Assembly: GCF_014041995.1 (NCBI RefSeq)
Contig: NZ_CP059492.1
Coordinates: 2,356,001 to 2,420,000, forward strand
Direction: 5' to 3'
Origin: Changpingibacter yushuensis
GTDB lineage: Bacteria > Actinomycetota > Actinomycetes > Actinomycetales > Actinomycetaceae
Length of the DNA stretch: 64,000 nucleotides
In this document: one piece after another, positions 42,550 through 50,761 of the stretch
How the letters are laid out: each line of letters begins with the position of its first letter
Position numbering within the stretch: position 1 is the first letter of the stretch
The notes under the pieces: model-generated
Told to the model about the DNA's origin: nothing
Databases searched by the model: none
The model's input: only the letters and a program-made list of their open reading frames with translations
Translations under genes and position numbers: made by a program

Positions 42550-45500
42550 AGACGGCCCAGCAGTCGGCTCCGTCGTCGGCTCCGTTGTCGGCTCCGTTGT
42601 CGGCTCCGTTGTCGGCTCCGTCGTCGGCTCCGTCGTCGGCTCAACAGTCACCTTCAATGAAACGGTGTCCGAAGCAAGCTCTTGATCGGAGTCCATATCG
42701 AAGATCGGCAGACCGTCAGATGCCCAGTGAACGCGACGAACAAACATGTCGCGCCCGGAGTAGTTTGAGTAACCATTCGTCGCGTTGGCGTAAGCATGGA
42801 ACACGTAAATCTGGTTACCATCCTCATCTTCAGACCACATGCCATGGCCCGTTCCAAGCTGCCACTGCCCGTTGAAGATTCCAGACTTCTGGATTGGGTA
42901 ATTGAGCTTGGTCCAAGATGTTGGATCTGTCAGATCAGCGTTACCTGAAGCATCGGCCATAGCCAGACCGGTCGTGTAGGTAACTCCAACACCAGATCCG
43001 GAGTAGATGAGGTAGAGCTTTCCGTTATGTGTCACCACATTCGGCCCCTCAGCAATCGCGTTATCCCACGCATATTCGGGAGCAACGATCCGTACAGGAT
43101 CCGTTGTGAGCAGACCCGGATTCGATGGGTCCATCTTGGCGATGTACACAGCACCGAGCTGCTGCCATGCGTAGTAGGACTGACCCTGCTCATCCTGGAA
43201 ATAGGTCATGTCCAATGACATTCCCCGGTTTCCGTTGGCATCCTTGGCCAAGGCCGTGGTGCCGTCCTTGCGAAGCACTGTCTGAGGTGTGGTCCAATTC
43301 GCGGCCACGGTCGGATCGAGATCTTCTCCGTTTTCATCCTGTTTGAGCTGCATGAATGCTGAGGCGCCGTCTGTCCACACATTGTTGTAGCTCGGCATGA
43401 AGAGGATTGTCAGTTTGCCATCAATCTCGTGGAACTCCGGCGCCCAGAAGCTACCGGTTATTGCTTGGCCATCGGTGTTCTTGTCGCCCTTCGTCAGCAA
43501 TATGCTCTCTTGTGCTTGGTAGCCATTGGAATCGATAAGGAAGTTGGAATCGCCGGCAACATCGGCGAGGCCCTTGATGGTATCTGCCATTCGCACTGGC
43601 ATGTGCGGAGTACCATGCTGCCCCACGTTGTCGCCGTAGATATCGTTGGTGGCAATCATCAGGTACTTCGTTTCGGTGGTGCCACCATGGGTCCACTCCC
43701 ACTTGTATACCGAAGGATCGGCGCGTTCTTCCGCGAATGGAAGTGGGTACTCCGTCTGCTTGACGGTACCCATAATCTCGTAGGTTCCGGCCTTCGATGT
43801 ATCGATAGACGAAGTGTCCCATTCGGAAATAGGCAGCGTTCCAGTTGAGCCATCGGAATACGTGAGCTCAACGGTATCCGGAAGCTTGGAAGCGTCCAGA
43901 TCGTCACCGGCTTTCACCGTAATGTCATTGAATGCCGTGTATCCAGTGTTCTTGGTGGTTCCAAGCCGTACCGTTAGTGCTTCAGCAGTCTCCTTGTCGA
44001 TTGGAATCATGGTTCCCGAGGAGAAGTTGTCAATACCCGCCGTCGATGCCATCGCACCGGTCGTTGGTGCCGTACCGACAATCAGGTCACCGTGCGTGGA
44101 CGTAGAGTCCTTTAGTTCGTCAAATGTCGTGTACTTGGCCGTTCCATTGTCATCAGTCCATGAGACGAGGTACTGATCCGAAGCCGTATCGTAAACGGCG
44201 CGCGGGTTGTTGACGCCATTCGTTTCGCCAACATTGATGATTCCCTTTGAGTTCTCCGCTTCGTTGTATGAGAGAAGATCAGTAGACGTTGCGAAAAGAA
44301 TCGAAGACTTTCCAGTGCTGTCTGCGGTGGCCGTACCACGGGCCGTCCGAACGGCAACCACTCCAAAGGTGCCATCAGCCATGTAGAACGCCGCAGGGTC
44401 CTTCAGGCTCCGCAGAATCGAGGTACTGATATTGAGGTTCGTTGGCTGAGGAGTGGCACTGCGAGCGAAGAACACACCGTAGTTCTCATTAAGCGGGGTC
44501 CAAGCTGAGGCATCCGCGCCAGCCAGTGCGAGGTGCATGGAGTTCGAGATGTCTCCATTGTTCGCTTGCGACGACGACGTCGCGACCCGATCGTACGAAG
44601 CAACATACGATGAGGTCTCTGCAGATAGAACCTTCACGTCAAAGGTCTTCGTAGCCGTGACGCCAGGCAAAGTTGGTTTGCTAACAGTAACGGTGATCGT
44701 TCCGCTCGTGTTGCCACCCTCAGCGGAGATCGTCTTGTCCTTCACTGTGAGACCGCTTGTGGCTGTCACAGTTACAGCCGTTCCGGAGGCGGGTTCAGGA
44801 AGGGTGCTACCGTTCATGACAACTGGCGGTACAACGTAAGCGGCTGCGGCGTCGTCGACTATCGCCTGACTTTCACGCGAAGTGGGATTAACCGTAAACG
44901 TGTAATCCTGTGACACGGAGATACCGCGCACGGAAGCCTTGGCGGTAACCGTGACAATAGCTGGACTGGATCCCTTGGCCGGCTGATTCACTGTGCCATT
45001 GACGGCAACTACATCAGGATTGGATGAGGTCCATGTGACCGCACCGTTAGCGGTCGGCAACGCAACGTAGTTCGAGTCTATGGTTTGGCTCGTCACATTC
45101 AAGCCGGAGATAATGCCCTGAGCAGTGGTGGTCAACGCGGAGGCGTGAATCTGGGCGTCAGCAGTTGAAAGGTCCGCGATTTCCTGACCGGAAAGGGCCT
45201 CGTCATACACGCGGAAGGTGGAGATATTGCCCTTGAACAGCGCGTCTGGCCATGGTGAGCGACCAATGGTGTTCAGCGACTGATCAACGATGTCCGCCGG
45301 AGTCGAACTGACCGATCCGCTGGAGACTTCAACGCCATCAATGTATAGCTTTGCTGTGGCAGGTGAAGTTCCACCGTCAATAACGGCAGTTACTGACATC
45401 CAACGGCCGGCGCTTACTCCGCACGACCCGGACTGCACCAAGGTTTCGCTGCCCGAAGACTTGATGCCGACGAGAGGTGTGCGGTTATCTGCACACTTGA

Positions 45501-45927
45501 GTGCCGCAAACATGTACTCAGTGTTGGATGACGAGTTTCCGACGTTCCACAGGAAGTGAAATGCCGAAAGCATTGTGGAATCCATCTTGACCTCGGTCTG
45601 CACGGTGGCAGACGTTTTGCCTTTCAGGATGTTATCTGGCAGCCTCACCCAGTCACCTGTGGAGGTCTTTGCACCACCCGAAAGCGTCAAAGCGCTGTCA
45701 GCCCACAGCCCGTCTGAAGCATTCTGAACCACAGCGCTACCAAGGCTTGAACCTTCTGCCGTGTTCGCTACGGTCGTCCCATCCGTGGGTTTGCTTGTAA
45801 AGAGGTATTCAGCCACAAGGCCGCTTGATTCCTCTGCTGCGGTGGCCGCCGTTGTACCGGCAACCATACCCGTCAACGCCACCGGCAATGCGGCCATAAT
45901 GGCCGTTGCCCGTCTCCAGATCTTCAT
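41827..45927 (-). CDS. Secreted GH43-family glycosidase with LamG, Ig-like and FG-GAP-like modules
   Basis: 1366 residues from ATG 45927 after GGGAAAGA. Signal peptide: IMAALPVALTGMVAGTTAATAAEE. LamG/concanavalin-like domain about 40-250 (DNILKGKTSATVQTEVKMD; AKLYIDGVEVSSG). Two atrophied Ig-like (Big) domains about 260-430 (VTWTSSNPDVVAVNGTV). Then a GH43-like propeller segment (SLKDPAAFYMADGTFG) and an inserted Big_4-like domain (LTYSDGSTGTLPISEWD). The clear catalytic set is Asp in RADPSVYKW, Asp in SLDMTYFQD and Glu in AIAEGPNVV. EPTT linker and shared module follow. In the second FG-GAP loop this copy has NGDGCDD in place of DGDGSDD. Likely an arabinofuranosidase-type enzyme; substrate not provable. 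Confidence 0.86.
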   Translation of the reverse strand: MKIWRRATAIMAALPVALTGMVAGTTAATAAEESSGLVAEYLFTSKPTDGTTVANTAEGSSLGSAVVQNASDGLWADSALTLSGGAKTSTGDWVRLPDNILKGKTSATVQTEVKMDSTMLSAFHFLWNVGNSSSNTEYMFAALKCADNRTPLVGIKSSGSETLVQSGSCGVSAGRWMSVTAVIDGGTSPATAKLYIDGVEVSSGSVSSTPADIVDQSLNTIGRSPWPDALFKGNISTFRVYDEALSGQEIADLSTADAQIHASALTTTAQGIISGLNVTSQTIDSNYVALPTANGAVTWTSSNPDVVAVNGTVNQPAKGSSPAIVTVTAKASVRGISVSQDYTFTVNPTSRESQAIVDDAAAAYVVPPVVMNGSTLPEPASGTAVTVTATSGLTVKDKTISAEGGNTSGTITVTVSKPTLPGVTATKTFDVKVLSAETSSYVASYDRVATSSSQANNGDISNSMHLALAGADASAWTPLNENYGVFFARSATPQPTNLNISTSILRSLKDPAAFYMADGTFGVVAVRTARGTATADSTGKSSILFATSTDLLSYNEAENSKGIINVGETNGVNNPRAVYDTASDQYLVSWTDDNGTAKYTTFDELKDSTSTHGDLIVGTAPTTGAMASTAGIDNFSSGTMIPIDKETAEALTVRLGTTKNTGYTAFNDITVKAGDDLDASKLPDTVELTYSDGSTGTLPISEWDTSSIDTSKAGTYEIMGTVKQTEYPLPFAEERADPSVYKWEWTHGGTTETKYLMIATNDIYGDNVGQHGTPHMPVRMADTIKGLADVAGDSNFLIDSNGYQAQESILLTKGDKNTDGQAITGSFWAPEFHEIDGKLTILFMPSYNNVWTDGASAFMQLKQDENGEDLDPTVAANWTTPQTVLRKDGTTALAKDANGNRGMSLDMTYFQDEQGQSYYAWQQLGAVYIAKMDPSNPGLLTTDPVRIVAPEYAWDNAIAEGPNVVTHNGKLYLIYSGSGVGVTYTTGLAMADASGNADLTDPTSWTKLNYPIQKSGIFNGQWQLGTGHGMWSEDEDGNQIYVFHAYANATNGYSNYSGRDMFVRRVHWASDGLPIFDMDSDQELASDTVSLKVTVEPTTEPTTEPTTEPTTEPTTEPTTEPTAGPSGVVPVVDGSVGVNVFFQDSLVRTVTEFAAKIASADEVLSGDFDGDGVDTLVLRTGRTYTFVDANRSGASSYSIVYGPAGSVPVVGDFNGDGCDDVAVKAASSNRFYVRFSVDGRVRGGSADLSVAYGKASDVPLAGDWDGDGVAGLGVQRGSRFLVKQVASGGSADVVFTFGRVSDRAVVGDFDGDGADSVSVVRGTRVFVNDRLAGGSRPGFVFGRSSDQLVAGDWFGSGSDTLAAYRK
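42562..42642 (-). repeat. EPTT linker microrepeats, copy 2
   Basis: Six to seven 12-base units (GTCGGCTCCGTC type) encoding EPTT. Confidence 0.8.
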
Positions 45928-46309
45928 GTTCTTTCCCGTTCTCGCAAACAGAACTCGGCACACAGCCCTCATAGGGCAGGTAACACCGTCGTTCCCATGT
46001 GTGATTCCCTCATGCATCTGAAACCTGTGGCCCTACGATGGGCCAGTCAGCTTCGATGTATGAAAGCTGATAGATCCTGATCTGCGCCTGCCGCTTTGCG
46101 GGCGCATCGTTGGTTTCGGGCGCAAGGATCCTAGCCTGCCCAAAACCTGTCTTGTGATGTTGTCGTTGTACTTAGTCGTGAATGCTTGGGTAAATCGGGG
46201 TGTTCGGACGCCCCCGTAGGTATCGATGCGAAAGATGCTCCGACACTTCGTAGAGCCCGCTCTGTTCGGTGCAGGCGGAGTTCATTCAAAGATGAGATGT
46301 GAAGGGTCA
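45928..46309. other. Long leader of the second GH43 gene, no gene seen
   Basis: Holds two stem-loops: 46083-46106 (TGCGCCTGC paired with GCGGGCGCA) and 46197-46214 (GGGGTGT / ACGCCCC with a TCGG loop). No coding frame or operator recognised. The stem-loops lie 150-290 bases upstream of the start codon and could be leader RNA structures. Confidence 0.4.
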
Positions 46310-46313
46310 GTGT

Positions 46314-46390
46314 GGTGGGGGGTCAGGTGTGGGTGGGGGTCAGGTGTGGTGGGGGTCAGGTGTGGTGGGGGTCAGGTGTGGTGGGGGTGC
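46314..46390. repeat. Tandem array of the terminator arm
   Basis: About five copies of a 16-base unit, GGGGGTCAGGTGTGGT, with the first copies slightly variant. They are followed by the single complementary arm CACCCACCACACCTGACC (46389-46406). The 3' end of the third GH43 gene therefore offers several alternative left arms to one right arm. It looks like slippage expansion of the hairpin that is single after the other three genes. Confidence 0.8.
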
Positions 46391-46414
46391 ACCCACCACA
46401 CCTGACCTGCATAC

Positions 46415-47137
46415 CTACTTGCGGTAGGCGGCTAACGTGTCACTACCAGAACCAAACCAATCACCAGCAACAAGCTGATCAGAAGAACGCCCAAACACAA
46501 AGCCTGGACGAGACCCACCAGCCAACCGATCATTCACAAACACACGCGTCCCACGAACAACCGAAACCGAATCAGCCCCATCACCATCAAAATCACCCAC
46601 AACCGCACGATCCGATACCCGACCAAACGTAAACACCACATCAGCAGACCCACCAGAAGCAACCTGCTTCACCAAGAACCGCGACCCACGCTGCACACCC
46701 AGGCCTGCAACACCATCACCATCCCAATCACCCGCAAGCGGAACATCAGACGCCTTGCCGTAAGCCACACTCAGATCAGCAGACCCACCACGCACACGAC
46801 CATCCACGCTGAAGCGAACATAGAACCTGTTCGATGAGGCAGCCTTGACCGCCACATCATCAGACCCATCCCCATTAAAGTCACCCACAACAGGGATACT
46901 GCCCGCCGGACCATACACAATCGAATAACTGGACGCACCCGACCGGTTCGCATCCACAAACGTATACGTGCGACCAGTACGAAGAACCAGAGTATCTACC
47001 CCATCCCCATCAAAATCACCCGACAACACCTCATCAGCAGAGGCAATCTTCGCGGCAAACTCCGTCACAGTCCGAACCAACGAATCCTGGAAAAACACAT
47101 TCACACCCACAGAACCATCCACCACAGGAACCACACC
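46415..47137 (-). repeat. Shared FG-GAP-like module, copy 3
   Basis: Virtually identical to the other copies; carries Ile in AAKIASADE and GSIPVVGDFNGDG. Confidence 0.9.
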
Positions 47138-49900
47138 AGACGGCCCAGTCGTTGGTTCCGCTGTTGGCTCCGTTGTTGGTTCAGTTGTCGGTTCAGTTGT
47201 CGGTTCAGTTGTTGGCTCAGTCGTCGGCTCAGTCGTCGGCTCAGGCGAATCCGACTTGACCGTGACCACAATCTCGACCGGCTCACGAGAATCGTTCTGA
47301 GCGGTTCCCTGAACTGTGAAGGTTCCTGCCGTGGCGTATGAATCCTCGGCAACCTCGTCCCAGACAACCTCGGCGTCCTGCTCGGTGCCGTCGGCCATCG
47401 TCAGATGGGCAGTCTCCGGAAGGGTTGGCGCAACGTCCACCTTCGTTTCAGTGCTGAGCGCATCCACGGAGGAGACAGCGATATTTGGAGCATAAGCTTC
47501 AAGCACTGCTTGGTACTGCGCCCGAGTCACCGAAATGACCGTGCCATGACGTGGCAGTCCACCATCCGAATTCTTCGGGAAGTTGGCCGCAGGCATCTCG
47601 TTGCCAATGACCTTCCACTTTGATGCATCGGTGATATCTGTAGTTGCCAGAGGCACATAGTGGTTGGGTCCGCCATGATAGTTCGGCTGATCCGCAAAGA
47701 GGTAATACTGGTATCCGTTTACGTCGTCGTCGTTCGCTTTGAAGAGCGACGGGCCTTCACCCGCTGTGAAAGATCCGCCATAGCCATTGCTCTGGCCGTA
47801 ACCGATCTTCTCACCAACAGTGGTCCACACATCCTCCGCACCCGCAGTGGTGGGGTAGGCGGTAGTCACGGTAGAAAGCAGGTTTGTGGACTCCTCCTGA
47901 CGCAATGTCATCGAGTTTTCGTCCTTGTAAATGCGGTAGTACACGCCGTTGACTTCTTGAACCGTGACGTCAATAGAGCCCGCGCCTGCCTGCCCGCGAC
48001 GATCGACGTCGATCCAGACCTGAGGATCCGTGAACGTAATGAAGTCATCGGTGGTCACGTACATCATCCGGTTGTACGTCAGCGCCTTGCGAGCAAGCGG
48101 CGTATCGTCCGTGTAGATGTTCGACGCCCAGTACACCACGTAGGTATTCAGCTCGCTGTCCCAATATGCTTCGGGAGCCCACGTATTACCTGCATAGTCG
48201 GTATTGACCTTGATGTGGCGTTGGTTGGACCAGTTGACCAGATCGTTAGATTCCCATACCTCAATATAGAGGGAGCCATTGGCCTGTGCTCCAGCAAAGC
48301 CAGACAAGCCATTTACTGTCGAACGGCCAGAGATCTTGAGGTCTGTGGCGAGCATGTAGAACTTATCGCCGTCCTTCGACTCAATGATGAAAGGATCGCG
48401 CAGACCTTCTTCACCTTCGGTCGAGGTAAACAACGGTGTTCCATTATTGAGCGTGTTCCAGCTTAAAGCGTCATTTCCCTTCGACGCGGCCAAGCTGATC
48501 TTCTCGCCGCCAACGCCTTCACCAGTAAAGAACGCCCACACATATGCTTCTCCGACATTCTCAGTAGATGGCATCGCTGCGATCGTCACCTTGAAGTCCT
48601 TTGAGGCCGAAACACCGTCCTTCGTGACCGTGGCAGTAAGCACCAGCGTGGCGTCATCTGTACCCGCTGCGGGCCGCGAAACGCTCACCTTCTGATTGTC
48701 GGCGGAATAGCCGTCAGATATTTCAGCGTTGCTTCCACCATCTGACTTCACAGTCCACGCGATATCTGATGAGTACTCCGAGCCAACCGCTGGCACGATG
48801 AAGTTGCTTCGCGTATCTTCGGCGCTCCACACATCGATTGCTGCCAGATCCGCATCAACCTGTTCCTGAGCAGAGAGCAACCGCGCTACCGTAACAGTGA
48901 ATGTTCGTGTTGCTCCGTCAAGCTTGGCGGTTAGTGTCACTTCTGCATCGGATTCACCGGCGCCAGGCTGAGTGACCACGGCAGTCGATTGCGCCGCATC
49001 GATCCTGATCACATCGGAGTTCGACGACGTCCACTCAATCGTCTTTCCGTTTGATGCAGTAGTAAGTGCGAAGTCTGCTGTAGCGGTGCTTGCCACCGAA
49101 ATCGCCTCAAATGCCGCCTCAGCAGCGGGAGCGGAACTATCGTAAATCTCAAAGTTGTCGATCAGACCACTGAAATACTCGCCAGATCCCCAGTTAGCCT
49201 TGCCAATCTGGAAGATACTCGATGAACCCATGATCTTAGACAGAGAGTGTACTGACGTTGCGGGACTCGTTTGAACCTGCGTTCCGTCGATGTACAGAGT
49301 CGTGGCTTCATCGGTTAGTACGAGGTCCACGTGCTTCCAATTCGACGACGACGTCGCCGCCACATTTGCCGTTGAGACGCGAGATCCTGAGTTGTTGTAG
49401 CGCTCAATGGTCAACTTGTTGGTGAGGTCAAGCGCGCCGACGTAATGCTCATACTGGTACGTCTGAGTGGCTGTGCTCGGTGCAGCGTAGAAGGCCCAGG
49501 GATAGGTGGTTCCGGCAGCTTTGGAATCGTAGGAAATCGTGATCGCATGAGGGTTCTCCCCTAGTATCGACGATCCATCAGCCTTTTTGAGGTCCAGCCA
49601 GAACTTCGATGTTCCGCCGTCCATCTGGGCAGCGGTGGTGCCGTCACTTCCCGTGCCAACTTTGGCCGTGCCGCTGATAGTTGCCTTGGCATTACCCGTA
49701 GCATCGGTCAGGCTGCCTGTCTGGCTAGCAGCCAGATTGTTGAAGTCGAAGTCTGCCAGCACCGTGGAGGCAGCCTTGTAGTCGTCCAATGTGGTTGAAT
49801 CTTCGGCCATCGAAGCTGCCGGAAGTGCTACTAGGCCAGCGGCCACAGTTGCGCATCCTGCAAGAACGCTCGTGACCCTGCGAATCAAAGTGTGACTCAC
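46415..49900 (-). CDS. Secreted GH43-family glycosidase with LamG, Ig-like and FG-GAP-like modules
   Basis: 1161 residues from GTG 49900, five bases after AAGGAG. Signal peptide: SVLAGCATVAAGLVALPAASMAED. LamG-like domain about 40-250 (TLYIDGTQVQTSP; FSGLIDNFEIYD). Two atrophied Ig-like domains (TIEWTSSNSDVIRID; SSDIAWTVKSDGG). GH43 propeller about 450-800: Asp in LRDPFIIES, NTWAPEAYWD, Asp in GSIDVTVQE and Glu in TAGEGPSLF. Then a Big_4-like domain (LTMADGTEQDAEVVWDE), EPTT linker and shared module. The catalytic domain is closely similar to that of the next gene upstream (LRDP, WAPEAYWD), so these two are probably paralogues. Likely exo- or endo-acting on arabinose- or xylose-containing polymers. 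Confidence 0.87.
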   Translation of the reverse strand: MSHTLIRRVTSVLAGCATVAAGLVALPAASMAEDSTTLDDYKAASTVLADFDFNNLAASQTGSLTDATGNAKATISGTAKVGTGSDGTTAAQMDGGTSKFWLDLKKADGSSILGENPHAITISYDSKAAGTTYPWAFYAAPSTATQTYQYEHYVGALDLTNKLTIERYNNSGSRVSTANVAATSSSNWKHVDLVLTDEATTLYIDGTQVQTSPATSVHSLSKIMGSSSIFQIGKANWGSGEYFSGLIDNFEIYDSSAPAAEAAFEAISVASTATADFALTTASNGKTIEWTSSNSDVIRIDAAQSTAVVTQPGAGESDAEVTLTAKLDGATRTFTVTVARLLSAQEQVDADLAAIDVWSAEDTRSNFIVPAVGSEYSSDIAWTVKSDGGSNAEISDGYSADNQKVSVSRPAAGTDDATLVLTATVTKDGVSASKDFKVTIAAMPSTENVGEAYVWAFFTGEGVGGEKISLAASKGNDALSWNTLNNGTPLFTSTEGEEGLRDPFIIESKDGDKFYMLATDLKISGRSTVNGLSGFAGAQANGSLYIEVWESNDLVNWSNQRHIKVNTDYAGNTWAPEAYWDSELNTYVVYWASNIYTDDTPLARKALTYNRMMYVTTDDFITFTDPQVWIDVDRRGQAGAGSIDVTVQEVNGVYYRIYKDENSMTLRQEESTNLLSTVTTAYPTTAGAEDVWTTVGEKIGYGQSNGYGGSFTAGEGPSLFKANDDDVNGYQYYLFADQPNYHGGPNHYVPLATTDITDASKWKVIGNEMPAANFPKNSDGGLPRHGTVISVTRAQYQAVLEAYAPNIAVSSVDALSTETKVDVAPTLPETAHLTMADGTEQDAEVVWDEVAEDSYATAGTFTVQGTAQNDSREPVEIVVTVKSDSPEPTTEPTTEPTTEPTTEPTTEPTTEPTAEPTTGPSGVVPVVDGSVGVNVFFQDSLVRTVTEFAAKIASADEVLSGDFDGDGVDTLVLRTGRTYTFVDANRSGASSYSIVYGPAGSIPVVGDFNGDGSDDVAVKAASSNRFYVRFSVDGRVRGGSADLSVAYGKASDVPLAGDWDGDGVAGLGVQRGSRFLVKQVASGGSADVVFTFGRVSDRAVVGDFDGDGADSVSVVRGTRVFVNDRLAGGSRPGFVFGRSSDQLVAGDWFGSGSDTLAAYRK
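47148..47243 (-). repeat. EPTT linker microrepeats, copy 3
   Basis: About eight 12-base units, including one EPTA variant just before TTGPSG. Confidence 0.8.
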
Positions 49901-49946
49901 GTGATCTCCTTGTACTCGTGGTTTGACGCACATATGCGTTGAAAGA

Positions 49947-49971
49947 GGAACCGCTACCCAACAGCGGTTCC
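49947..49971 (-). other. Hairpin upstream of the third GH43 gene
   Basis: GGAACCGCT pairs with AGCGGTTCC around 7 nt. It lies 47 bases before the start codon and just after the fourth gene's terminator. It may be an attenuator or a second terminator arm. On the plus strand it is followed by a T-run, on the minus strand by TCTTTC. Confidence 0.5.
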
Positions 49972-49994
49972 AGGTTTTTCCGTAACAGGGAGGG

Positions 49995-50031
49995 GGTCAG
50001 GTGTGGTGCGTTGAGTGCACCACACCTGACC
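49995..50031 (-). terminator. Terminator hairpin of the fourth GH43 gene
   Basis: GGTCAGGTGTGGTGC pairs perfectly (15 bp) with GCACCACACCTGACC around GTTGAGT, 7 bp beyond the stop. This is the symmetric version of the hairpin that follows the other copies. Confidence 0.8.
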
Positions 50032-50038
50032 TGCATAC

Positions 50039-50761
50039 CTACTTGCGGTAGGCGGCTAACGTGTCACTACCAGAACCAAACCAGTCACCAGCAACAAGCT
50101 GGTCAGAAGAACGCCCAAACACAAAGCCTGGACGAGACCCACCAGCCAACCGATCATTCACAAACACACGCGTCCCACGAACAACCGAAACCGAATCAGC
50201 CCCATCACCATCAAAATCACCCACAACCGCACGATCCGATACCCGACCAAACGTAAACACCACATCAGCAGACCCACCAGAAGCAACCTGCTTCACCAAG
50301 AACCGCGACCCACGCTGCACACCCAGGCCCGCAACACCATCACCATCCCAATCACCCGCAACAGGAACATCAGACGCCTTGCCGTAGGCCACACTCAGAT
50401 CAGCAGACCCACCACGCACACGACCATCCACGCTATAGCGAACATAAAACCTGTTCGATGAGGCAGCCTTGACCGCCACATCATCAGACCCATCCCCATT
50501 AAAGTCACCCACGACAGGGATACTGCCCGCCGGACCATACACAATCGAATAACTGGACGCACCCGACCGGTTCGCATCCAAGAACGTATACGTGCGACCA
50601 GTACGAAGAACCAGAGTATCTACCCCATCCCCATCAAAATCACCCGACAACACCTCATCAGCAGAAGCAATCTTCGCGGCAAACTCCGTCACAGTCCGAA
50701 CCAACGAATCCTGGAAAAACACATTCACACCCACAGAACCATCCACCACAGGAACCACACC
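50039..50761 (-). repeat. Shared FG-GAP-like module, copy 4
   Basis: Most divergent of the four yet still nearly identical: TFLDANRS, FYVRYSVDG and ASDVPVAGDWDG in place of TFVDANRS, FYVRFSVDG and ASDVPLAGDWDG. Confidence 0.9.

Noticed and set aside
46314-46390. Possible CRISPR-like repeat array
   Set aside because: The repeats are directly abutting 16-bp units without spacers and match a terminator arm.
47660-48466. 268-codon plus-strand frame inside the third GH43 gene
   Set aside because: It is antisense to a clear GH43 catalytic domain, with no ribosome site or recognisable motif.
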